The notes: generated by a model not told the origin, from the sequence alone. A stretch of 40,243 nucleotides of DNA from JBGTSJ01 sp041940305 (GCA_041940305.1 JBGTSJ010000037.1:1-40243); one strand, 5' to 3'; positions 25,695 to 33,861 are shown, numbered from the stretch's first letter. A program made the numbers and translations.

Positions 25695-26273
25695 TCAGGT
25701 GCAACGGCTGGTTCGGCCCGCCCCCTGGTGCCTCTCAAATGCCGCCGTCAACTCATGGACAAGCTCGTCAAACTTCAAGCACAGTGCATTGGACGAGATG
25801 TTGATCGGGCTGCCCGTCATCTTGATGCTTGCCGCATTTGACATTCTGCTGAGGAAGTTCCCCCGCCCTGCGAATTTCTGCGGATCCACCACTACTATTG
25901 TGACAAAGCGTTGCCCAGCAATTTCGGCAACTCTCAACGCGACAACCTCCTCCCAGAGAACCCTTCCGGCTGCCACCGCGCTCGAATTATCGACGATGCC
26001 TTGATCGTCGATAATCAACCCCGGACGGGTATCAAAAACCTTCAAGCTGAGATAGAGCGCGCCGAAGCCGAAAAATGAAACGCCGACAATCGCGACAGCT
26101 TTCATAAACAGCGGATTGTGTCGTGTCTGGCTGTCAGCAATCAGCCAAATCCAGCTGCCTACTGCGACGAGGCCAACAGCGGCGAGAAGTAGCAAGATGA
26201 CCTTGCCCTTGCTCAACGGAATTGCCAGTTCTGTCGGCGCGACGGAATCTGAGCGCAATTCGCCACTGGACAT
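25695..26273 (-). CDS. STM3941-family membrane protein
   Basis: The product (192 residues from ATG 26273, 196 from a GTG at 26285) has two membrane segments, VILLLLAAVGLVAVGSWIWL and a second in AVAIVGVSFFGFGALYLSLK. A PH-like cytoplasmic domain follows: GLIIDDQGIVDNSSAVAAGR, WEEVVALRVAEI, RFVTIVVVDPQKF and SPINISSNALCLKFDELVHE. The opening IPLSKGKVILLLLAAV and GLIIDDQGIVDNSS are the signature of the STM3941 family, whose function is unknown. GC counted by hand in parts is 53-58 %, below average, so transfer is possible. A 52-codon open frame lies immediately upstream on the same strand. Confidence 0.8.
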   Translation of the reverse strand: MSSGELRSDSVAPTELAIPLSKGKVILLLLAAVGLVAVGSWIWLIADSQTRHNPLFMKAVAIVGVSFFGFGALYLSLKVFDTRPGLIIDDQGIVDNSSAVAAGRVLWEEVVALRVAEIAGQRFVTIVVVDPQKFAGRGNFLSRMSNAASIKMTGSPINISSNALCLKFDELVHELTAAFERHQGAGRTSRCT

Positions 26274-26295
26274 CTCGTCTGCCACGGATGCCGAC

Positions 26296-26454
26296 TCAGC
26301 GGGCGGCGAGCGGTCGCGCTCCGGCGCTCAGCCGGGCGCTCTCTTCCACCGGCAGGGTACGGGTTGCCTGTGTGGTTTCGACGAGTCGGGCTCGCAAGGT
26401 GCGAATCTCGATCAGCATGCGGGTCGTAGCGAACCACGGGCTAACAGCGGCCAT
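26296..26454 (-). CDS. possible 52-residue small protein
   Basis: A short open frame begins at ATG 26454, preceded by AGGAG at a spacing of nine bases. It encodes a small soluble peptide containing FATTRMLIEIRTLRARLVE, an amphipathic, possibly coiled-coil helix. It ends ten bases before the GTG start of the STM3941-family gene, which suggests a short operon. No homologue is recognised. It could instead be chance, since the flanking 400 bases (26286-26693) otherwise contain no gene. Confidence 0.35.
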   Translation of the reverse strand: MAAVSPWFATTRMLIEIRTLRARLVETTQATRTLPVEESARLSAGARPLAAR

Positions 26455-26693
26455 CCGTATCTGCTCCTGCGCGTGAAGGAAAGGCGGGGAACTGCAGTCG
26501 GTCCTATCTCATGCAATTCGCGCGCCCGTTGCTTTCAATTCTCAGCGATGCAGGCGTTTCAGCGGAAATACCGACATCAGAAGCCATCCTGATGCACCGC
26601 GAGCGTTTCCACCAGTGAACATTAACTGGCAGCCGGGCGAAATCGGGAAATCCCCCTCATTTGCGCCGTGAATCTCCGACAAGTTTCTCCCAA

Positions 26694-27482
26694 CTAGATG
26701 ATCGTTTCGATTGTGCCGCCATAAAACCGCTGTGGGCCGGCGATCGTCTCCAGCAGCAGCGCCCCGTCGTCTTCAATTCCCAGACAGGTGCCGGTGACTG
26801 ACCGGGGGCCGCTGTTGAGGGTGACCGAGCGGCCGGTCAGCAGGCAACGTTGCCGCCAGCGGGGAGCCAGCCGCGGCCGGTCGTGGAGAAAGTCGGTGAG
26901 CTGCCGCTCGATCTCCCCGAGCAGCGCGCAGAGCACGTCCGTCATGTCGACCGGCAGCTCCCGGCAGTCACACAACGCGATGGCCCGCGCGGCGATGTCG
27001 GCGGGAGCCGTCATGGTCGAGTTGTTGACGTTCAAACCCACCCCCACCACCAGCCGTCCGGGGGCGGCCGGCGGCGCTTCGATCAGAATGCCGCACAGCT
27101 TGCGGCCGTTGAGGTAGACGTCGTTGGGCCATTTCAGACGGACGTCCCCCCCGGGCACGAACCCGGCGACGCCCTCGCAGACAGCCGTGCCCATGCAGAG
27201 CGAGAGCTGCGGCAGACTTTCTGGCTGGACCGGCGGCACGTTGAGAATCAGCGAGAAGAGAAGCGCCCCGTCCGACGCCCACCAGCGATTGGCGCCCCGG
27301 CCTCGACCGGCCGTCTGGCGGAGAGCCGCGATGAGCCGCGGGACGGCGGTCGCGGAGGCGGCCAATCGCAGTGCGCGGTCGTTGGTCGAAGGAAGCTCGT
27401 CATGGATCTCGGCCTGAGTGACGAACGTCTCCCGCTCGATCCGGAACGGGTCGATCCGGTTGAATGCGGCCGCGCCGACCAT
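26694..27482 (-). CDS. birA: biotin--[acetyl-CoA-carboxylase] ligase (catalytic domain only)
   Basis: The 262-residue enzyme activates biotin as biotinyl-AMP and attaches it to a lysine of biotin-dependent carboxylases. The BPL/LplA catalytic domain is shown by DELPSTNDRAL, RQTAGRGRGANRWWASDGAL (the glycine-rich biotinoyl-AMP loop GRGRGANRW), LKWPNDVYLNGRKLCGILIE (with the conserved KWPND) and VVGVGLNVNN. A C-terminal SH3-like part follows (SVTLNSGPRSVTGTCLGIED). It lacks the N-terminal helix-turn-helix repressor domain of E. coli BirA, so it is probably a pure ligase. The EamA transporter gene ends 42 bases upstream on the same strand, so joint transcription is possible. Confidence 0.92.
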   Translation of the reverse strand: MVGAAAFNRIDPFRIERETFVTQAEIHDELPSTNDRALRLAASATAVPRLIAALRQTAGRGRGANRWWASDGALLFSLILNVPPVQPESLPQLSLCMGTAVCEGVAGFVPGGDVRLKWPNDVYLNGRKLCGILIEAPPAAPGRLVVGVGLNVNNSTMTAPADIAARAIALCDCRELPVDMTDVLCALLGEIERQLTDFLHDRPRLAPRWRQRCLLTGRSVTLNSGPRSVTGTCLGIEDDGALLLETIAGPQRFYGGTIETII

Positions 27483-27524
27483 CTACGGGTCTCGTCCAGC
27501 TCAAGGCAGCAACCGTCAGGGAGT

Positions 27525-28580
27525 TCACGCTTCGGGCACGTCGGCTGCCGCGGCGACGCCAGGTACAGTGGGTCGCTCGAGCCCGAGCAGCACCAGTCCC
27601 CCCATTGTCAGCACGATGCCGGCCCCCGTCCAGACGGTCAGCGCTTCGCCGAAGAATACCACTCCGGCGATCGCGGCGAGGGCGACCTGGCTGGAGTTGA
27701 TGAGATTGACCTTCACCACCGACAGCCGCTGGAAACCGGCGCTGACCGCGAAGAACGCGAATGCATTCATCACGCCGCCGACCAGCATCAGGCCCAACGT
27801 TTCCGCGGGAATGGCGGCGATTCCACGCAGTCCGAGCAGCGCCGCACCGATCGGGCCGCAGAGAACGACCCCCGTGGTGCAGATCACCACAACGGCCGCG
27901 GAATGCGACATCTCCGATCGCAGCGCCCTTCGGATGATGACGCCGCAGAACGCGAATCCGACGCCGCTCCCCAGCGCCGCAAGTCCGCCGCCGACGATCT
28001 TCAGCGTGGAAACCGGGCCGGCGACCGAGCGGGCCATCTGGCCGGCATCGACCTGCAGGATCCCGACGGCCGCCAGCAACAGCGCCATCGCCACGACGGA
28101 ACGCCGGGTGATCGGCTCCCCCAGGACCACGCGGCCCAGGATCGCTCCCCCCACGATGATGCCGGCAAACGTGAGCGCGACAGTGAATGCGAGGCCGACG
28201 ATGCCCAAAGCGGACTGGAATAGCACGTTGCCGGCGAACTGCGTCGCCAGCCCGGCCGCGATGAGCGGCAGCCAGTGCCCGCGCGTCGGAAGGGACGGAA
28301 GCCCCCGCGATCGCCGGAAGCCGACGATCGCCCACGACGCGATCGTCACCGGCAGCGCCTTCATCGCGGTGGCCCACATCACCCAGCCAAGGTCGCTGCG
28401 CACCGCAACGTCGCGAAACGCCATGTTGGAGAGCGTGTAGCCGACAGCGGCCCCGAAGACCAGCACGGCACCGGTCCAGGCGGGCGAGAGGCTCTTGAAG
28501 GAGAACAGGGACGTGGGGGAAGGGGGAGAGGCAGTCCGCACGGCGGGAGTCAGCTGGAGGATCGACAGCGAGGCGGCCAA
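27525..28580 (-). CDS. EamA/DMT-family transporter
   Basis: This is a polytopic inner-membrane protein of about 351 residues with roughly ten hydrophobic segments in two similar halves, the layout of EamA drug/metabolite transporters. Visible segments include AVLVFGAAVGYTLSNMAF, LTFAGIIVGGAILGRVVL, RSVVAMALLLAAVGIL and SSQVALAAIAGVVFFGEALT. The last carries the G-E-x-x-T-x-x-x-x-G pattern, here FFGEALTVWTGAGIVL; the first half has VVLGEPITRRSVVAMALLLA. The substrate is unknown. The start is uncertain: the frame opens with TTG at 28580, and the first 35 residues are Ser/Pro-rich. Confidence 0.82.
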   Translation of the reverse strand: MAASLSILQLTPAVRTASPPSPTSLFSFKSLSPAWTGAVLVFGAAVGYTLSNMAFRDVAVRSDLGWVMWATAMKALPVTIASWAIVGFRRSRGLPSLPTRGHWLPLIAAGLATQFAGNVLFQSALGIVGLAFTVALTFAGIIVGGAILGRVVLGEPITRRSVVAMALLLAAVGILQVDAGQMARSVAGPVSTLKIVGGGLAALGSGVGFAFCGVIIRRALRSEMSHSAAVVVICTTGVVLCGPIGAALLGLRGIAAIPAETLGLMLVGGVMNAFAFFAVSAGFQRLSVVKVNLINSSQVALAAIAGVVFFGEALTVWTGAGIVLTMGGLVLLGLERPTVPGVAAAADVPEA

Positions 28581-28794
28581 CTGTAGGAGATCGGTCGGGC
28601 GGGGGACAGGGGGCTCCTCACGTGTTGCCCATCCGCTACAAAGCCGAATCTCCCGAACCGCCGCCGCAGCATAGGCTTAAACCAGCGATTCCAGCTTTCG
28701 AGAGGCGGAGCCCCTCCGTAGAATCAATCTACGACTCAACGTCGACTCCCATTGCGCACAGACCACTGATCGATTCGCGGACCCGGAACTGCAC

Positions 28795-29502
28795 GTGGCC
28801 ATACTCGACTGGGTGATCGAACAGGTTCGCTGGCTGATCGGCCTCGCTGATCCCCAGAACCTGCGGGCGCTCGTCAATCTCGGCGGCCCCTGGTGGGTCA
28901 GCTATGCCGTGCTGACCGGCATCATCTTCAGCGAGACGGGGCTGCTGATCGGGTTCTTCCTCCCCGGCGACTCGCTGCTGTTCGCCGCGGGCTTTCTCGC
29001 CAGCCAGGACGTCTTCAACTACTGGCTGCTCAACCTCTGCCTCTGCGCCGCAGCCGTCATCGGGGATGCCGTGAACTACTACTTCGGCCGCAAGACGAGC
29101 GAAACCGTCTTCGACCGCGGACACTTCCGGTTCGTGAAGCAGGAGCACCTGCTGGCGGCCAAGGAGTTCTACGAGCGGCACGGCGCGATGGCCATCATCC
29201 TCGCCCGCTTCGCCCCTTTCGTCCGCACGTTCACCCCCTACGTCGCTGGGGTGGCCCGCATGGAGTACCGCCAGTTCGCCTTCTACAACATCACCGGCGG
29301 CATCCTCTGGGTGTTCTCCATGACCACCGCCGGCTACTGGCTGGGCCAGATCCCCTGGATCGAGCACAACTTCGAGAAGGTCGTGCTGACGATCGTCTTC
29401 CTCAGCGTCCTGCCGATCGGCATCGGCATCGTCCGCACCTGGCTGGAAAAACGCCGCGAACGACGGGCCGCGCTGCCGGTGGCCGAGACCAGTGAGGTGT
29501 AG
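28795..29502 (+). CDS. DedA-family membrane protein
   Basis: The 235-residue protein has the DedA (SNARE-associated/VTT) signature: GIIFSETGLLIGFFLPGDSL with the conserved glutamate and LPGD, LFAAGFLASQD, and GDAVNYYFGRKTSETVF, where GD..NY..GR is typical. FYERHGAMAIILARFAPFVR with conserved R..PF.RTFTPYVAGVARM follows. DedA proteins are linked to lipid-carrier flipping (undecaprenyl phosphate) and membrane homeostasis. Five or so hydrophobic segments are present. Translation seems to start at the GTG at 28795. The next small gene begins 20 bases after its stop, so a short operon is possible. The 214-base gap before it (28581-28794) holds the divergent starts of this gene and the EamA gene. 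Confidence 0.92.
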   Translation: MAILDWVIEQVRWLIGLADPQNLRALVNLGGPWWVSYAVLTGIIFSETGLLIGFFLPGDSLLFAAGFLASQDVFNYWLLNLCLCAAAVIGDAVNYYFGRKTSETVFDRGHFRFVKQEHLLAAKEFYERHGAMAIILARFAPFVRTFTPYVAGVARMEYRQFAFYNITGGILWVFSMTTAGYWLGQIPWIEHNFEKVVLTIVFLSVLPIGIGIVRTWLEKRRERRAALPVAETSEV

Positions 29503-29521
29503 CCCAATTGGGGAGGATGAA

Positions 29522-29773
29522 ATGACAGTTTCCCAATGGACCAAGGCCGACACAGAACGGGCCGAAGCTGTGTGGCTCGACTACCAGCGATGCCACGATG
29601 TCGCTGCACGTGCGGGACAAACCGCCGGCATCGATCCAGCGAGCGAAGGGGTCTGGTTTGGCGAGTCGATTCAGGACGTCATCGCGCAGCGAGACGCCGC
29701 GGGGAGCGAGGCGCCGCTGTACTTCGTGCGAGTTGGATCGCCAACGTACTATCGCAAAGGAGGGCACCGTTGA
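29522..29773 (+). CDS. small protein upstream of a retropepsin-like protease gene
   Basis: The 83-residue product begins MTVSQWTKADTERAEAVW and includes DVAARAGQTAGIDPASEGVW, then FGESIQDVIAQRDAAGSEAP and YFVRVGSPTYYRKGG. A strong Shine-Dalgarno GGAGG lies six bases before the ATG. Its stop overlaps the TTG start of the protease gene as TTGA, which points to translational coupling. I recall similar small proteins paired with clan AA proteases in planctomycetes and cyanobacteria, with a related WFGESI..V region, but this was not checked. The function is unknown; an inhibitor, substrate or antitoxin-like partner are all possible. Confidence 0.7.
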   Translation: MTVSQWTKADTERAEAVWLDYQRCHDVAARAGQTAGIDPASEGVWFGESIQDVIAQRDAAGSEAPLYFVRVGSPTYYRKGGHR

Positions 29774-30135
29774 TCGAAGGGATTGTCTCGGAACACGGAG
29801 TGCCGACGATCGCGGTGGAGATTGACGGCCGTCTGTGGCCGGCGATTATCGATACCGGCTTCAATGGTGAACTGGAATTGCCCGACCAGTTGAGAGATTC
29901 CGTCAACCCTGAATTCGTCGGCCGCGTCACGTCCCTGCTGGCGGCCAATCAGCGAATCGAAGAAGACGTGCACCTCGTCGACTTTCCGTTCGATGGCCGC
30001 GTGGTCCGTGCGCAGGCGACTTTTGTCGATGGTGACGAGATCCTGATCGGCACACGGTTGCTACGTGACAATCGTCTGACGGTCGACTTTCGCACGGGTG
30101 CCGCGCTGATCGACCGCAGTGAAGGAAGCGAGTGA
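29770..30135 (+). CDS. clan AA (retropepsin-like) aspartic protease
   Basis: The 121-residue protein contains AIIDTGFNGELELPDQL, with the D-T-G active-site triad at about residues 28-30, and a second conserved block GDEILIGTRLLRDNRLTVDF matching the ILGxxLL region of retropepsin-like proteins. One such domain has one catalytic aspartate, so the active enzyme should be a dimer. The TTG start overlaps the preceding small gene by four bases. The product has no signal peptide and appears cytoplasmic. The substrate is unknown. DTGFNG is the usual bacterial clan AA wording. Confidence 0.8.
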   Translation: MIEGIVSEHGVPTIAVEIDGRLWPAIIDTGFNGELELPDQLRDSVNPEFVGRVTSLLAANQRIEEDVHLVDFPFDGRVVRAQATFVDGDEILIGTRLLRDNRLTVDFRTGAALIDRSEGSE

Positions 30136-30220
30136 AGCGGACACGATGGTCCCGGAGCGTGATCGCACTCGAAGCTGATTTGTCGGCACTCGGACGAATT
30201 TGGCTCGCTCGACTTTGCGA

Positions 30221-30913
30221 TCAGTGAAAGAAGTTGATCGACAGGATGTGATTGACGCGGTCGGGGCCGGTCCGCGTGTTGATCGTCTGGTTCAGGTAGC
30301 CGATCTCGGTGCGCAGGAGGCAATCCGGATGCTGCTTCCAGCCGAATCCAAGAAACAGGCGGTTCTGGTCGAACCCGGTTTCCGCTCCCCAATCCGTGTC
30401 GTTCAGATGGATGAAGAGTTCATCCCAGGCGATCAGCGTGAGCCGGGGTTCGCTGCGGAGCGGATGATGCACCCGCACGAGCTGGCGAAACCGCACGCCC
30501 ACGTCGTCACCCGTTTCCAGAAACCGCTGCTCCAGCCGCGGCCGTAATGCGAACTTCAGCACGTCATTGCCGCCGGACCACGTGAACTGCTGCCAGATGC
30601 GGTGCTCGTCGAAGTTGTCTCCCGTTAAGGGAGACGTATGGATCCAGCCGTAGCCGCCCCACACCACCAGGTCGTCGGTCAGGCTCCAGCCGATCCCCGG
30701 ACGCACGATGCTCTGGTTGAATCCGCCGGCATCGTCGAGCAGTCGCAGGTGACCGTCGAACCACCACTTCAGCCGGCTCGAGCTCCCCAGGTCCCCCTGG
30801 CTGAAGAACGCGTTCCACTGCCCCTCATCGGCGACGCTCTCGCAGCGAGCCGTGCTGGAAGCTGTAACGGTTACGAAGGCCACGGCGAGTAGCCTGAGAA
30901 TGACGCTCCTCAT
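30221..30913 (-). CDS. DUF2490 protein, probable outer-membrane beta-barrel
   Basis: The 230-residue protein has a signal peptide (MRSVILRLLAVAFVTVTASS...) with cleavage near ARCES. The mature part is built of alternating strands: QWNAFFSQGDLG, LKWWFDGHLRLLDDAGGFNQ, RPGIGWSLTDDLVVWGGYGW, EHRIWQQFTWSGG, LRPRLEQRFLETGDDVGVRF and LLRTEIGYLNQTI, ending HILSINFFH with a terminal aromatic. This is the DUF2490 pattern, and a final Phe-His fits an outer-membrane barrel. Function is unknown. The chosen ATG at 30913 comes after in-frame TTG and GTG codons. No operon partner is seen; ndk follows downstream on the same strand. Confidence 0.75.
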   Translation of the reverse strand: MRSVILRLLAVAFVTVTASSTARCESVADEGQWNAFFSQGDLGSSSRLKWWFDGHLRLLDDAGGFNQSIVRPGIGWSLTDDLVVWGGYGWIHTSPLTGDNFDEHRIWQQFTWSGGNDVLKFALRPRLEQRFLETGDDVGVRFRQLVRVHHPLRSEPRLTLIAWDELFIHLNDTDWGAETGFDQNRLFLGFGWKQHPDCLLRTEIGYLNQTINTRTGPDRVNHILSINFFH

Positions 30914-31038
30914 CACCAACGACTCCCCTGGCGACGTCCATGCTCCCGCGGTCCTGCTTCGTGTTATCGGGGCACGTCGCCGGGGTCGCTTAGCGAATCC
31001 CGGAAGTTATCGCCGGCAAACCGCTGGCTCGGGGCACA

Positions 31039-31506
31039 TCACCGCTCGTCGTCCGCGCACACCCAGTCGCTGAGCGTCGGCTCATAGTCAAACAGTTCGG
31101 TGTCGCGGAAGTAGATCTTCAACTCGCGCTCGGCCGCTGCCGTGCTGTCGCTGCCGTGCACGAGGTTCATCTGCCGCGATAGACCGAAGTCGCCGCGGAT
31201 CGTCCCGGGAGCGGCGTCGCGGCCGTTGGTCTTGCCGAGCATGTCGCGCATCACGCGCACCGCTTCCGGCCCTTCGATCGCCAGCGCCACCACCGGTGCG
31301 GACGTGATGAAAGCCTCCAGCAGCGGATAGAACGGCTTCTCGACGTGCTCGGCGTAGTGTTCGCGCGACAGCTCCTCGGTGACTCGCAGCATCTTCATGC
31401 CCACAATCTTGAGCCCGCGCTCCTCGATGCGGGTCAGCAGGCGCCCGCAGAGGCGGCGTTGGACGGCATCGGGCTTGAAAAGAATCAGCGTGCGTTCGGT
31501 AGCCAT
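31039..31506 (-). CDS. ndk: nucleoside diphosphate kinase
   Basis: This enzyme transfers the gamma phosphate from ATP to nucleoside diphosphates. The 155-residue protein starts MATERTLILFKPDAVQRRLC, has GLKIVGMKML, FYPLLEAFITSAPVVALAIE, RGDFGLSRQMNLVHGSDSTA with the phosphorylated histidine (H117 in NLVHGSDS), and ends EPTLSDWVCADDER, a usual Ndk tail. The length is a little above the bacterial norm of about 140. It lies on the same strand as carA, separated by about 130 bases with two overlapping hairpins (31598-31634), so it may be transcribed on its own. A clear assignment. Confidence 0.97.
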   Translation of the reverse strand: MATERTLILFKPDAVQRRLCGRLLTRIEERGLKIVGMKMLRVTEELSREHYAEHVEKPFYPLLEAFITSAPVVALAIEGPEAVRVMRDMLGKTNGRDAAPGTIRGDFGLSRQMNLVHGSDSTAAAERELKIYFRDTELFDYEPTLSDWVCADDER

Positions 31507-31597
31507 TTGAGGGACAGGGGTCAGGGGATAGGGGGCAGTGTGAGAGGCCGGAGGTCAGAGGTGACGACGGCCGAACACCGTGGATTGCGTTTGCAGA

Positions 31598-31634
31598 GCC
31601 GGGCATCCAGCGCCCGGCACACGGAGTGTGCCGG
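31598..31634. terminator. two overlapping hairpins between carA and ndk
   Basis: One stem pairs GCCGGGC (31598-31604) with GCCCGGC (31612-31618). The other pairs CCGGCACAC (31614-31622) with GTGTGCCGG (31626-31634) around a three-base loop. They share 31614-31618, so only one can form at a time. They lie directly after the carA stop and before ndk, both on the minus strand. No T run follows, so intrinsic termination is uncertain; CACGGAGTGTG also looks like a piece of a dispersed repeat. Confidence 0.45.
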
Positions 31635-31637
31635 CGA

Positions 31638-32783
31638 CTATCTGGGCTTTGTCATCGAACGCCGGAACTCGCCGAACAGGTAATGACTGTCGTGCGGGCC
31701 GGCGGAGGCTTCGGGGTGGTACTGCACGCCGAAGACCGGGTGCGTCTTGTGCCGGATGCCTTCGACCGTGTTGTCGTTCAGATTGATGTGCGTCACTTCG
31801 ACATCGTCCGGCAGCGTGTCGGCATCGACGGCAAAACCGTGGTTCTGCGTCGTAATTTCGACCTTGCCCGTCTGCCGGTTGAGCACCGGCTGATTGGCGC
31901 CCCGGTGGCCGAACTTCAGCTTGTACGTCTTCCCGCCGAACGCCAGGCCGAGCAACTGCTGGCCCAGGCAGATGCCGAACACCGGCTTTTTGCCGATGAG
32001 TCCGCGAATCGTGTCAATGGCGTACGTCAGCGGCTCGGGGTCGCCGGGGCCGTTGGAGAGAAATACACCGTCGGGATTGTGCGCAAGCACCTCATCAACG
32101 GTGGACGTCCCCGGCACGATCGTGACGCGGCAGCCCATGTCGCGCAGGTGGCGGGGAATGTTCCACTTCATGCCGTAGTCGATCGCGACCACATGCGGAC
32201 AGTCGGCGGAGTCGCCATCCGGTTTCCACGCCTGCGGAGTGGAGGGATGATGCACCATGTCCGACAACGGCTCGTCCCACTGGGAGGAAGCGCCGGGCAT
32301 GACGTCGCGCACCAGATCCCTGCCGACCAGTTGCGGGGCGGACTGGGCCTTCTTGATCAGCGACGCGTCATCGAGATCAGTGGTGGAAATGATTCCCGTC
32401 ATCGCCCCCTGCACGCGCAGCCGGCGAACGAGAGCCCGCGTGTCGATCCCCTCGACACCGATGACGTTGTGTTCTCGCAGGTAGTCGTCGAGCGTGGTCG
32501 TCGAACGAAAGTTGCTCGGCTCGCGGCACAACTCGCGGACCACAAATCCCTTGATCGCCAGTCCGCCGCTCTCGACGTCCTCGGTGTTGACTCCGTAGTT
32601 GCCGATCAGCGGATACGTCATCGTTACGATCTGCCCGTTGTAGGACGGATCGGTGAGGATCTCCTGGTAGCCGGTCATGCTCGTGTTGAACACGACCTCC
32701 CCGTACGCCTCGCCCGACGCACCGAATGCGACGCCGGAGTAGACGGTTCCGTCTGCGAGAGCAAGTTTCGCGGGTTGAGGCAT
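31638..32783 (-). CDS. carA: carbamoyl-phosphate synthase, small (glutaminase) subunit
   Basis: This subunit hydrolyses glutamine and channels ammonia to the large subunit CarB for pyrimidine and arginine synthesis. The 381-residue protein has the N-terminal CPSase_sm domain (LALADGTVYSGVAFGASGEA, GEVVFNTSMTGYQEILTDPS, LIGNYGVN). The class I amidotransferase domain has VVAIDYGMKWNIPRHL, FLSNGPGDPEPL, FGICLGQQLLGLAFGG (nucleophile C272) and FGVQYHPEAS (H356, E358). The ATG at 32783 is chosen over an in-frame codon at 32807 because homology begins there. carB is not in the window. A hairpin repeat (32810-32834) lies just before the start. Confidence 0.96.
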   Translation of the reverse strand: MPQPAKLALADGTVYSGVAFGASGEAYGEVVFNTSMTGYQEILTDPSYNGQIVTMTYPLIGNYGVNTEDVESGGLAIKGFVVRELCREPSNFRSTTTLDDYLREHNVIGVEGIDTRALVRRLRVQGAMTGIISTTDLDDASLIKKAQSAPQLVGRDLVRDVMPGASSQWDEPLSDMVHHPSTPQAWKPDGDSADCPHVVAIDYGMKWNIPRHLRDMGCRVTIVPGTSTVDEVLAHNPDGVFLSNGPGDPEPLTYAIDTIRGLIGKKPVFGICLGQQLLGLAFGGKTYKLKFGHRGANQPVLNRQTGKVEITTQNHGFAVDADTLPDDVEVTHINLNDNTVEGIRHKTHPVFGVQYHPEASAGPHDSHYLFGEFRRSMTKPR

Positions 32784-32809
32784 ATCGTCGTGGTGCGGAT
32801 GGACCAAAA

Positions 32810-32834
32810 CCCGGTTTCTGCCGGAGAAACCGGG
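32810..32834. repeat. 10-bp hairpin repeat, copy 1 (CCCGGTTTCT type)
   Basis: CCCGGTTTCT (32810-32819) pairs perfectly with AGAAACCGGG (32825-32834) around a five-base loop. The same stem occurs at 37337-37359. Each is followed by TTTCT, which extends a near-palindrome AGAAACCGGGTTTCT. It lies between the ArsR gene and carA, 27 bases before the carA start, so it could end ArsR transcription or affect carA. Confidence 0.75.
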
Positions 32835-32884
32835 TTTCTGCGGCGGTTTTTACCAGAGGTCGGCGCGGAAACAAAGGGACCGGC

Positions 32885-32937
32885 TGCCCGTCGGGCAACC
32901 GATCCCGTACGCGTCTTGACGCACGGCCCGCGGGCCG
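32885..32937. terminator. cluster of three palindromes after the ArsR gene
   Basis: Three short palindromes follow one another: TGCCCGTCGGGCA (32885-32897), GCGTCTTGACGC (32911-32922) and the perfect 14-base CGGCCCGCGGGCCG (32924-32937). They lie just after the stop of the ArsR gene (minus strand). No T run is present. A transcription end or packed repeat is inferred. Confidence 0.4.
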
Positions 32938-32956
32938 AGGCGAATCCGTCAGTGCG

Positions 32957-33361
32957 TTACTGCTGCGTCAGGATGAAGTCATCGAACCGCACCTCGCCGT
33001 TGCCGTCGTTCGACATGCTGTCGAACAGCTGCTGGATGAGGTGATGAAACTTCGACTTCTTGACGGAGTAGAAATTGTGCTTGCCGTCGCGGCGCGGTTC
33101 GATGAGGCCAGCCTCGCGCAGCAGCGCCAGGTGGTGGCTGACGGCGGGCTGGCTCTGATGCAGCCGCTCGCACAGCGCGGAGACGTGCAATTCGCCTTCC
33201 TGCATCAGGTACAGGAGGACCTTCAGGCGGGTCTCGTCGGCGAGGAGCTTGAAAACCTGGACGAGATCCTTTTCGAGCCGATGCGACAGTTCGGGAAACC
33301 GTCGCGAAAGATTCTGCTGCCGTGTGGGAGCAGGAGCGGGAGCGGCAACCGGGCTGATCAT
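32957..33361 (-). CDS. ArsR-family transcriptional regulator
   Basis: The 134-residue protein (start ATG 33361, with GAGGA just upstream) has a Pro/Ala-rich N-terminus and a winged helix-turn-helix: VFKLLADETRLKVLLYLMQE, ELHVSALCERLHQSQPAVSH (recognition helix) and HLALLREAGLIEPRRDGKHN followed by FYSVKK. This is the ArsR signature. The metal-binding ELCVCDL motif is replaced by ELHVSALCERL, with a single cysteine, so metal sensing is unlikely and another signal is probable. The target is unknown. A stretch of 500 bases (33362-33861) separates it from the divergent SDR gene; nothing is recognised there beyond the short inverted repeat AGACT-TAAGG-AGTCT near 33565. Confidence 0.88.
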   Translation of the reverse strand: MISPVAAPAPAPTRQQNLSRRFPELSHRLEKDLVQVFKLLADETRLKVLLYLMQEGELHVSALCERLHQSQPAVSHHLALLREAGLIEPRRDGKHNFYSVKKSKFHHLIQQLFDSMSNDGNGEVRFDDFILTQQ

Positions 33362-33861
33362 GCTTTCCTCAACGTGAGTGGGTGGTGTCGGCGACGAACG
33401 CTCCTGTCCGTCGTCGCGACGGTCCTGCGAATCTGCATTCTGCGAGATTCGGTCCGACAAATCCGGGTCCCTTCCAAACGGAAAACGAGCGCTGCCGGAC
33501 CGGAATCCGGACAATCCTCCCGGAGCCGCGCGAAGCGACTCCGCAGTGGTATTCTGGTACTCTCAGACTTAAGGAGTCTTGGTCGACGGCGACGCGGGAC
33601 GGGTCGATGTGCGTGCCGTTTGAATTCCCTTCCTTCAGGCCCGGCGTCAACTGGCAGATTCGAGGAGTGAAGTGGCGTTAAGCGTCTCGAAAAATCTGCC
33701 GCTGGACCCAAGTACTCCGATCCTTCGCGCTGAATGTCGGCATTATGGCAGTCGCATGCGGCGTCGTCAATGAGTCCGGCGTGAAGAATGCGTAAATCCG
33801 TACAGGCAAAGACCATCACGCTCAGAATGAGCCTGGGCGCCGGGCAGGCTTGCGAGGCAAA

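Noticed and set aside
31626..33044. 472-codon open frame antisense to carA and the ArsR gene end
   Set aside because: carA is unambiguous on the other strand, and the frame has no protein-like motif.
33362..33861. Several open frames in the gap between the ArsR and SDR genes
   Set aside because: All are Arg/Ser/Pro-rich, overlap one another on both strands and lack ribosome sites; only a weak inverted repeat near 33565 is seen.
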